Positions 1-5,215 of a stretch of 5,294 bases of DNA are shown piece after piece; the first letter of the stretch is position 1, and the number at the start of each line of letters is the position of its first letter. Made by a program: the position numbers and the translations under genes. The notes beneath the pieces were generated by a model, which saw nothing but the letters and a program-made list of their open reading frames with translations, searched no databases and had not been told where the DNA came from. Source of the DNA: an uncultured Selenomonadaceae bacterium (GTDB lineage: Bacteria; Bacillota; Negativicutes; Selenomonadales; Selenomonadaceae); assembly GCA_905236325.1 (NCBI GenBank), contig CAJOPJ010000162.1:1-5294 (forward strand), given 5' to 3'.

Positions 1-1
1 C

Positions 2-115
2 TTTATTTATGTAAATCGCCACGACGACGGCACAGGTGATTTTTCACGCAGCAAAAAAGACAGTTTCTATTGGTACAAAAAAGTTATCGCCTCAAATGGT
101 GAAGATTTAGATTGA
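2..115 (+). CDS. GH1 6-phospho-beta-glucosidase, C-terminal end only
   Basis: The window opens inside a gene; the last 37 codons and a TGA stop are visible. The tail reads IYVNRHDDGTGDFSRSKKDS, then a FYWYKKVI block and an SNGEDLD end. This is the typical C-terminus of glycoside hydrolase family 1, and the 'R-S-K-K-x-S-F-Y-W-Y-K' pattern followed by 'SNG' is closest to the bacterial 6-phospho-beta-glucosidases (BglA/AscB type) that I know. Those cytoplasmic enzymes split phosphorylated cellobiose or aryl-glucosides made by PTS uptake. The two catalytic glutamates lie upstream of the window, so neither activity nor intactness can be judged here. The phospho-specific assignment is inferred from tail similarity alone; a plain GH1 beta-glucosidase is the alternative. 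A terminator follows 31 bases after the stop, so this is probably the last gene of its own transcript. Confidence 0.8.
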   Translation, partial: FIYVNRHDDGTGDFSRSKKDSFYWYKKVIASNGEDLD

Positions 116-146
116 AAAATAAATAAAAAGTTTGCAAAAAAATAAT

Positions 147-168
147 CGCTCAATTTGAGCGGTTTTTT
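147..168 (+). terminator. Rho-independent terminator after the GH1 gene
   Basis: The stem CGCTC (147-151) pairs with GAGCG (157-161) around a five-base loop. The pairing can extend inward by A-T pairs to a nearly closed loop. A run of six T residues (163-168) follows after one G. The stem is short, but this is a normal intrinsic terminator layout and it lies 31 bases after the GH1 stop. The T-run ends only four bases before the ribosome binding site of the next gene. No good separate promoter for that gene is visible, so partial read-through is likely to feed it. Confidence 0.75.
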
Positions 169-171
169 ATT

Positions 172-180
172 AGGCGGTGA
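172..180 (+). promoter_or_regulatory. Ribosome binding site that favours the TTG start of the RpiR gene
   Basis: AGGCGGTGA matches the extended Shine-Dalgarno sequence AGGAGGTGA at eight of nine positions. Its last four bases overlap the GTG at 177-179, so that GTG cannot be served by this site. The AGGCGG core sits eight bases before the TTG at 186-188, which is normal spacing. The site therefore argues for initiation at TTG 186. Confidence 0.7.
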
Positions 181-185
181 AAATT

Positions 186-1022
186 TTGTCAGATTTAATT
201 GCTCAACTTAGCGATCAAGATAATTTTTCAGAAGTTGAAAAAAATATTGCTGATTATGTTTTAGAAAATTTTCGCGAACTTGAGAATATTTCTACGCGAC
301 AACTTGCTAAGGAAACTTTTTCAAGTTCAGCAACAATCGTGCGTTTTTGTCAAAAGTTGGGCTTTTCCGGCTACACGGAATTTAAAACAAAATTTCTTTC
401 TGAAATGTTCAAGCAGATTGGCTTTGGCAGCAGTAAATTTATAACCGACAATGATTCAATCAATGAAATCATCAACAAAGTTGTGACAATCGAATTGAAC
501 GCACTGAAAAAAACACACTGCAACATTCAGCCAAATGATTTTATCCGCGCGCTGAATTATCTGCTTCAAGCCGACTATATAGATTTTTACGCAATGGACA
601 ATAATTTAAATATTGCGCGAATGGCGGCGGAAAGTTTCATTGTCGCAGGAAAATATTGCTCTATTCACAGCTCAATGTCCACGCAGTATTTGCAGGCTTA
701 CAAAGTTCCGCGCAGACATATTGCTTTTTTTATCAGCCGCACCGGCGAAAACAGATTTTTAGTTGACGTTGGAAAGATTCTTCAAAATCAAAATGTGATA
801 TTTTTTTTGATAACTGCAAAGGCAAATTCCACGCTTGGCAATTTGGCAAAAGTTGTTTTTGAAACTGCCTCGACTGAAAATATGGAAGAACTCGGTCCGC
901 GTGTTTTTTTAACAGGCGCAAAATATGTCATTGATGTTTTGTTCGCGCTACTTATGGCACACAGCGACTACACCGACGCAAAAAATCGCGACAGCTGGTT
1001 AAAGGAAGTTCTGCATTACTGA
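186..1022 (+). CDS. MurR/RpiR-family transcriptional regulator (HTH-SIS)
   Basis: This 278-residue protein (from TTG 186; 281 if read from GTG 177) has the RpiR layout. The N-terminal helix-turn-helix domain spans about residues 1-77: 'SEVEKNIADYVLEN', then 'STRQLAKETFSSSATIVRFC' and 'QKLGFSGYTEFK'. The latter two match the recognition helix and following loop of the family. A SIS-like phosphosugar-binding domain covers about residues 100-250. Family members sense phosphorylated sugars and repress or activate nearby catabolic genes. The SIS part is unusual: where the family normally has a Gly/Ser-rich loop, this protein has 'FYAMDNNLNIARMAAESF', although 'FISRTGENRFLVDVGKIL' still resembles the second SIS motif. 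Ligand binding may therefore be altered. It sits between a GH1 gene and a glucanase operon, so the likely ligand is a beta-glucoside phosphate and the likely target the promoter at 1115-1143; both are inferences. No terminator is seen after the stop. Confidence 0.85.
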   Translation: MSDLIAQLSDQDNFSEVEKNIADYVLENFRELENISTRQLAKETFSSSATIVRFCQKLGFSGYTEFKTKFLSEMFKQIGFGSSKFITDNDSINEIINKVVTIELNALKKTHCNIQPNDFIRALNYLLQADYIDFYAMDNNLNIARMAAESFIVAGKYCSIHSSMSTQYLQAYKVPRRHIAFFISRTGENRFLVDVGKILQNQNVIFFLITAKANSTLGNLAKVVFETASTENMEELGPRVFLTGAKYVIDVLFALLMAHSDYTDAKNRDSWLKEVLHY

Positions 1023-1114
1023 AATAAAGCTGTAAATTGTATCAAGTGTTTCACCTGTCAACTGCAAATCACTAACTGACAATTAAAACAGCGTTTCTGA
1101 ATACGCCGAAATCA

Positions 1115-1126
1115 TTGAACTTTCAA
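1115..1126. promoter_or_regulatory. Candidate operator: palindrome overlapping the -35 box
   Basis: TTGAA-CT-TTCAA is a perfect inverted repeat with five-base arms and a two-base centre. It covers the whole -35 hexamer of the operon promoter. Known MurR/RpiR operators are AT-rich palindromes with TGAAA/TTTCA-like arms, which this resembles loosely. A protein bound here would block the -35, so repression is the simplest reading. Linking it to the RpiR protein encoded just upstream is inference. Confidence 0.4.
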
Positions 1127-1143
1127 GGTGTTGTTATTATATT
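1115..1143 (+). promoter_or_regulatory. Sigma-70/SigA-type promoter of the porin-glucanase operon
   Basis: TTGAAC (1115-1120) serves as -35, four of six matches with the first four exact. TATATT (1138-1143) serves as -10, five of six matches. The spacer is exactly 17 bases. Transcription would start near 1150, giving a leader of about 36 bases before the porin ATG at 1186. It is the only convincing promoter between the regulator and the porin, and no other gap downstream is large enough for one, so it probably drives porin, GH16 and GH9 together. The assignment rests on consensus match alone. Confidence 0.65.
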
Positions 1144-1172
1144 TTAAGCATAAAGTTTAATAACAACTTGTT

Positions 1173-1178
1173 GGGAGG
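1173..1178 (+). promoter_or_regulatory. Ribosome binding site of the SLH porin gene
   Basis: GGGAGG lies seven bases before the ATG at 1186. It fixes that ATG as the start rather than the in-frame TTG at 1168, which lies upstream of the site. Confidence 0.85.
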
Positions 1179-1185
1179 TTTTTTA

Positions 1186-2550
1186 ATGATTGGCAAGAAA
1201 AAAATTGCGGCAATAGTTTTGGGCGCAATGTTAGGTTTTGGCGGTACAACTCAAGCTGCAGGTGCGGACAGTTTTTCTGATGTTCCGAAAGGTCACTGGA
1301 GTTATGAGGCTTTGGATTATCTGGCGGAAAATGGCATAATCGAAGGCATGGGCGACGGTAGTTTTCAAGGCAACCGCACAATGACGCGCTATGAAATGGC
1401 GGCAATTGTCTATCGTGCACTGCAAAATGGCGGTGGAGATTTTGGTACGCAATCTGTTTTGGAGCGTCTGCGCACTGAATATGGCAGTGAAATTGACGCG
1501 CTTAAAGCACAGGTTCAACAAAATACGCAAGATATTCAGGAAATCAGAAGCTGGCAGGATAGAGTTAAACTGTATGGCTTTGTTCGTGCGTCCTACGACA
1601 GCGACTCCGACCGTGAAAGAGTTGAACCTTGGAACGGCAGAACAAATAACAGATTTTATTTAAATTTAATGGCTGACTTGAAAGTTAGCGACCAATGGAC
1701 AGGTCATTTTCAGTCAGAAACCAATCAGCGTTGGGCAAGAAATCCTAACAGCGGACATCTTCAACGCGAAGATGGACAAATTCAGCGCGTTTGGATTTCA
1801 GGCAACTTGCCGGGCGGTGTAGAAATTAACGCCGGCAGACGCTGGGCTCCACTTGGTCATCAATTTTCTCTGCTTGGCGCAACAACTAATGGTATTGATG
1901 CGTCAGTTCCCTTCACAGGCACAGGCTTAAGAATCGGTGGCTTTTATTACAGCATGGGCGAATATGATGAAGCTGATTTTGACTTCTGGGGACCAATTAT
2001 CAAAGGTCAGCTGTTCAAGAATTTTGATGTTCAGCTTGCTTATGCAAGAGTAAGCGGCGGAGTTAACGGCGCACTTGAAACGCCTTGGAATGCAGGTGAT
2101 TATGGACACGGCAATTGGATTGGCGATCATGCATTTTTGGCAAGTTTCAGAACGCCGATTATGCCAAATGTAAATCTTACTGCCGACTATGTGCAAACAG
2201 ATCACAAAGCTAATACAGATACCGGCGTTGACTCAGACGGCGACCGCAATAAAAGTTATCTGATTCGCCTTGACTACAAGTGGGTTAATCCTTCAGTACG
2301 CAAATCTTTCACAGCTTATGTACGCTATCATATGATTGATCGCAACGGCACAATCTGGAATGATGATGCTTGGAGTTCAATGCTGCGCAATTCAAGAGGC
2401 TGGACTTTTGGTTTTGCTTATGTTCCTTGGAAAAATGTTGTCTGGGAAAATTTTTATGTTTTGTCTGATAATAATCTGCATCCTTATGCCGGCGAAACAC
2501 CAACTTACAAGCGTCATTTGTTCAGAACGCAACTTGACTTCCATTTTTGA
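1186..2550 (+). CDS. SLH-domain outer-membrane porin, OmpM type
   Basis: This 454-residue protein has the domain order of the OmpM/Mep45 porins of Negativicutes. A signal peptide covers about residues 1-24 (hydrophobic 'IAAIVLGAMLGFGG', cleavage near TQA-A). One SLH domain covers about 32-80, starting 'DVPKGHWSYEALDYLAENGI' and containing the 'TRYEM' version of the conserved TRAE-type motif at 67-71. A short coiled coil (about 91-121) precedes a region from about 126 with alternating polar and aromatic residues ('LYGFVRASYDSD', 'FYLNLMADLKVS', 'LIRLDYKWVN') typical of beta-strands. The chain ends 'RTQLDFHF' with a terminal Phe, the usual barrel-assembly signal. In this family the SLH domain tethers the outer membrane to peptidoglycan while the barrel passes small solutes. 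It is first in a tight operon with two glucanases, which suggests a role in oligosaccharide uptake (inference); a general porin is the alternative. Confidence 0.88.
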   Translation: MIGKKKIAAIVLGAMLGFGGTTQAAGADSFSDVPKGHWSYEALDYLAENGIIEGMGDGSFQGNRTMTRYEMAAIVYRALQNGGGDFGTQSVLERLRTEYGSEIDALKAQVQQNTQDIQEIRSWQDRVKLYGFVRASYDSDSDRERVEPWNGRTNNRFYLNLMADLKVSDQWTGHFQSETNQRWARNPNSGHLQREDGQIQRVWISGNLPGGVEINAGRRWAPLGHQFSLLGATTNGIDASVPFTGTGLRIGGFYYSMGEYDEADFDFWGPIIKGQLFKNFDVQLAYARVSGGVNGALETPWNAGDYGHGNWIGDHAFLASFRTPIMPNVNLTADYVQTDHKANTDTGVDSDGDRNKSYLIRLDYKWVNPSVRKSFTAYVRYHMIDRNGTIWNDDAWSSMLRNSRGWTFGFAYVPWKNVVWENFYVLSDNNLHPYAGETPTYKRHLFRTQLDFHF

Positions 2551-2556
2551 TTTATT

Positions 2557-2562
2557 GAGGTG
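2557..2562 (+). promoter_or_regulatory. Ribosome binding site of the GH16 gene
   Basis: GAGGTG ends six bases before the ATG at 2569 and overlaps an in-frame GTG at 2560. It therefore selects 2569, which also gives a clean signal peptide beginning MKKTIKSLL. Confidence 0.8.
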
Positions 2563-2568
2563 TTAAAA

Positions 2569-3366
2569 ATGAAAAAAACTATAAAATCTTTACTTACCGG
2601 CGCAATGTCGCTTGCGTTTTTGTTTTCAGCTGCGCCTGTCGCAATTCCGCAAATTTCTGCAACTGCTTATGCTGAAGTTGCGGCAAACAGACCTTCTGAA
2701 CCTGTCTATGTTGATTTTGTTTCCGGAAGAATACCTGCAAATTTTATTCCTGCTGACGGCTGGACAAATGGAGATCCTTTCAATGTCTTTTGGCACAAAG
2801 AAAATGTTACTTTCCGCAATGGGCTTATGCAACTTATAATCGACAAAGACAGAATCGGCAACGATAAAGGCTTGCCATATTCCGGCGGCGAATTTCGCAG
2901 TGAACAATTTTATGGCTATGGTCGCTATGAAGTCAGAATGAAGGCTTTAAAAAATGACGGCGCATTAAGTTCATTTTTCACCTGCACAGGTCCTTATGAT
3001 GACGGCAACCCTTGGGACGAAATTGATATTGAAATTTTGGGCAAAGATACAACTCAGGTTCAATTCAACTACTACCGCGACGGCAAAGGCGGTCATGAAT
3101 ATATGTATGACTTAGGCTTTGACGCGGCGCAAGATTTTCACATCTACGCTTTTGAATGGCACAAAGATTGTATTATTTGGTTTGTGGACGGCAAAGAGGC
3201 TTACCGCGTTGAATCAAATGACATTCCGGTGACTAAAGGCAAGATTTTGATGAACGCTTGGACAGGAAAGGGCGTTGATGAATGGTTGAAACCTTTCAAG
3301 GACAACAGATTGCCGATTATTGCAGAGTATCAGTGGTTCAGATTTACGCCTTTTGTTAATGAATGA
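2569..3366 (+). CDS. Secreted GH16 endo-beta-1,3-1,4-glucanase (lichenase type)
   Basis: This 265-residue protein belongs to glycoside hydrolase family 16, in the lichenase (EC 3.2.1.73) branch that cuts mixed-linkage beta-glucans such as lichenan and cereal glucan. Residues 1-35 form a Sec signal peptide with likely cleavage after AYA. There is no lipobox cysteine. The catalytic motif is WDEIDIEILG, with E151 the expected nucleophile, D153 the assisting Asp and E155 the acid/base. Flanking landmarks match Bacillus-type lichenases in order: SGGEFRS (105-111), 'YGYGRYEVRMKA', 'GKDTTQVQFNYY', 'LGFDAAQDFHIYAFEWHKD' and GVDEWL near 235-240. The single domain is about the usual length, with no carbohydrate-binding module, dockerin or SLH anchor. 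It starts 18 bases after the porin stop and its own stop overlaps the ribosome binding site of GH9, so the three genes are very probably co-transcribed. All key residues are present and it should be active. Confidence 0.93.
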   Translation: MKKTIKSLLTGAMSLAFLFSAAPVAIPQISATAYAEVAANRPSEPVYVDFVSGRIPANFIPADGWTNGDPFNVFWHKENVTFRNGLMQLIIDKDRIGNDKGLPYSGGEFRSEQFYGYGRYEVRMKALKNDGALSSFFTCTGPYDDGNPWDEIDIEILGKDTTQVQFNYYRDGKGGHEYMYDLGFDAAQDFHIYAFEWHKDCIIWFVDGKEAYRVESNDIPVTKGKILMNAWTGKGVDEWLKPFKDNRLPIIAEYQWFRFTPFVNE

Positions 3367-3370
3367 GGTA
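3365..3370 (+). promoter_or_regulatory. Ribosome binding site of the GH9 gene, overlapping the GH16 stop
   Basis: GAGGTA lies six bases before the ATG at 3377. Its first two bases belong to the TGA stop (3364-3366) of the GH16 gene. This overlap suggests translational coupling and selects ATG 3377 over upstream in-frame starts, which would lie inside GH16. Confidence 0.8.
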
Positions 3371-3376
3371 ACAGAA

Positions 3377-4735
3377 ATGAAAAAAAATTTACTGAAAAAA
3401 ATTGTTTTGGCAGCGGCGACAGGATTTATTTTTTCAAGTTCGGCATTTGCAGCGCAAACTCCGGCATTGCCTGAAAATCCTGCGTTGCCGGCAATCCATG
3501 TTGACCAAGTCGGCTATCTGACAAATTATAGCAAAGTCGCAGTTGTTACTGAAATTCCCGAAGACATCACAGAATTTGTAATTAAAGACGCAAAGACAGG
3601 CGAAGTTGTTTTTACAGGAAAACTTTCTGCGCCGAGATTTGATGAAATGAGCAAGGAAAATGTTCGCACGGCTGACTTTACAAATTTTAAAAAGCCGGGA
3701 ACTTATCAGCTTTGGGTACGTGGTATCGGTTCTTACGACTTTGAAATCGGCGATAATGTTTACGCAGTTGCAACTGTACAGAATTTGCGTTCATTCACAC
3801 TGTCGCGTTGCAACAATCCAATGTACGACTCTGTGACAGGTTTGCGAATTGAAAAAAGTCATGAACAAGACAGTCGCGCAATTTTATATTTTAGTGACGC
3901 GCTGAACAGCAAAGGACAAATTTTTGATATGTCAGGCGGCTGGTATGATGCCGGCGACTATGGTAAATACACAACGACTGCCGCAATTTCAACAGCTGAA
4001 TTGATGATGGCTTATGAAGTTCACCCCGACCATTTTTCGCGCGGACAATTACTGTTTCCTGAAGGCGTTGCGACTGATAAAAAAATGCCGGACTTGCTGA
4101 CTGAAATTAAGTACGAACTTGACTGGATGCAAAAAATGCAACGCTCGGACGGCTCGACTTTCCACAAAGTTGCAGGTATGCAATGGCCTAGCCACGCGAT
4201 AACTCCCGACACCGACACGCAGGACAGATATATTTATAACACCTGCTCGGCGGCAACTGCAATGTATGGCGCGTCAATGGCTATCGCGGCGCGTGTTTAT
4301 CAGCCTTTCGATAAAGATTATTCAGCAAGGCTTTTGGAAAATGCAAAACGCGCTTGGGCTTATCTTGAAAAAAATCCTGAATCAATTTACCGCACTGATG
4401 AAGGTCACGACGGCGGCTCCGGTCCTTACAATGACGAAAATGACATTCAGGAACGTGTTTGGTTGGCGGCTGAGTTGTTTAAGACTACAGGCGACAAAAC
4501 TTATGAAAATTATTTGAAGTCACAAAAAATTATGACTGACAAGCCGAGTTTCTTTACTTGGGACGATACACTCGGACTTGCTCAATTTACCTACGCCACA
4601 ACTCAAGGCGCAGATTCAGTTTTTCAGAATCAAGTTAAAAATGCTTTCTTGAGTTATGCGGACGAATTGGTTTCAAAAATTCAAAATGACGGATACAACT
4701 GTACACTTGCGCAAAATGAATACACTTGGGCATAA
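3377..4735 (+). CDS. GH9 endoglucanase, N-terminal part, ended by a premature stop
   Basis: These 452 codons encode the first three-quarters of a secreted family 9 glycoside hydrolase (endo-beta-1,4-glucanase/cellulase). Residues 1-25 are a signal peptide with cleavage at AFA-A. An N-terminal Ig-like domain (CelD_N type) follows from about 38 to 130, opening 'AIHVDQVGYLTNYSKVAVV'. The catalytic (alpha/alpha)6 domain begins near residue 139 with 'FTLSRCNNPMYDS' and contains GGWYDAGDYGKY, where D191 and D194 are the aspartates expected to position and activate the water. The frame then hits TAA at 4733, directly after 'NEYTWA', where GH9 enzymes normally continue with a WGSN-like stretch. The signature His/Arg and the catalytic Glu are encoded only after this stop, in the same frame. 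A protein ending here would therefore be expected to be inactive. Read through, the whole gene (to 5194) is 605 codons, a normal length for an Ig-GH9 enzyme. It is the third gene of the operon. Confidence 0.9.
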   Translation: MKKNLLKKIVLAAATGFIFSSSAFAAQTPALPENPALPAIHVDQVGYLTNYSKVAVVTEIPEDITEFVIKDAKTGEVVFTGKLSAPRFDEMSKENVRTADFTNFKKPGTYQLWVRGIGSYDFEIGDNVYAVATVQNLRSFTLSRCNNPMYDSVTGLRIEKSHEQDSRAILYFSDALNSKGQIFDMSGGWYDAGDYGKYTTTAAISTAELMMAYEVHPDHFSRGQLLFPEGVATDKKMPDLLTEIKYELDWMQKMQRSDGSTFHKVAGMQWPSHAITPDTDTQDRYIYNTCSAATAMYGASMAIAARVYQPFDKDYSARLLENAKRAWAYLEKNPESIYRTDEGHDGGSGPYNDENDIQERVWLAAELFKTTGDKTYENYLKSQKIMTDKPSFFTWDDTLGLAQFTYATTQGADSVFQNQVKNAFLSYADELVSKIQNDGYNCTLAQNEYTWA

Positions 4736-4747
4736 ACAAAAAATACA
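4727..4747 (+). other. In-frame TAA breaking GH9, flanked by homopolymer runs
   Basis: The bases read TGG GCA TAA ACA AAA AAT ACA. Restoring one G in the preceding run (GGG to GGGG, at 4728-4730) and removing one A from the six-A run (4738-4743) gives Trp-Gly-Ile-Asn-Lys-Asn-Thr. That is the same length, has no stop, and is close to the WGSN usually found here in GH9. The lesion can thus be two compensating single-base indels in homopolymers, either real mutations or sequencing/assembly errors. A single nonsense change is the other reading, but it leaves Ala and Thr where Gly and Asn are expected. Confidence 0.6.
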
Positions 4748-5194
4748 ATGACAATGGGCGATATGCTTTTAATGGCAAATGAAATTTCACCTAAAGATGC
4801 TTATGTCGAAGGCGCATTGGATCAAATTCACTATATGTTCGGAAGAAATTCTTTGGATAAAAGTTTTATGACAGGTTTGGGCGCAAATCCTCCCGCACAT
4901 CCGCACAACAGGATTCATGAAAGTACAGGCGCATATGTTCCGGGTTTACTTGTCGGCGGACCAAATTTTGTTTCAGGAGGCGACCCCGACCAGACTAAAT
5001 ATCTTGAAAGCGGAAAAGTTCCACCTGCGAAGGCTTATCTTGATGTTTTGGCGAGTTGGTCAACCAATGAATATGCTATTGATTATTGTTCGGCTGCATC
5101 ATATGCGCTTGCTTGGTTTTCAAAAGTCGATAAAAATTTGACTGCCGACCAACTTAAATCAAATCGCATATTCCCTTCCATAACCATTAAATAA
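4748..5194 (+). CDS. GH9 endoglucanase, C-terminal part, same frame after the stop
   Basis: This segment continues the GH9 gene in the same frame and ends at its natural TAA. It is 148 codons if counted from the ATG at 4748. It carries the remaining active-site elements: 'KSFMTGLGANPPAHPHNRIH', matching the family 9 signature with an HxR (His510, Arg512 in read-through numbering), and 'WSTNEYAIDYCSAASYALAW', where Glu565 in the Asn-Glu pair is the expected general acid. The chain ends 31 residues after this block, a normal C-terminus without dockerin or carbohydrate-binding module. No Shine-Dalgarno site precedes the ATG at 4748, so independent translation is unlikely. It is best regarded as the second half of one interrupted gene. 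No clear terminator follows. Confidence 0.85.
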   Translation: MTMGDMLLMANEISPKDAYVEGALDQIHYMFGRNSLDKSFMTGLGANPPAHPHNRIHESTGAYVPGLLVGGPNFVSGGDPDQTKYLESGKVPPAKAYLDVLASWSTNEYAIDYCSAASYALAWFSKVDKNLTADQLKSNRIFPSITIK

Positions 5195-5215
5195 TTTTGC
5201 TTATTGTTGCCTTAA

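Noticed and set aside
1056..1081. Inverted repeat TGTCA...TGACA after the RpiR gene
   Set aside because: Five-base arms with a 16-base loop and no T-run do not make a terminator, and I see no further support for an operator.
1084..1099. Possible catabolite-responsive (cre) site around AGCGTTT
   Set aside because: Too many mismatches to the cre consensus in both halves.
1157..1530. Minus-strand and alternative-frame open reading frames over the porin, GH16 and GH9 genes
   Set aside because: They overlap well-supported genes, lack ribosome binding sites, and have the composition of frame shadows.
4748..4750. Independent start for a separate C-terminal GH9 subunit
   Set aside because: There is no Shine-Dalgarno sequence before this ATG, and the segment is not a self-standing domain; it completes the GH9 fold begun upstream.
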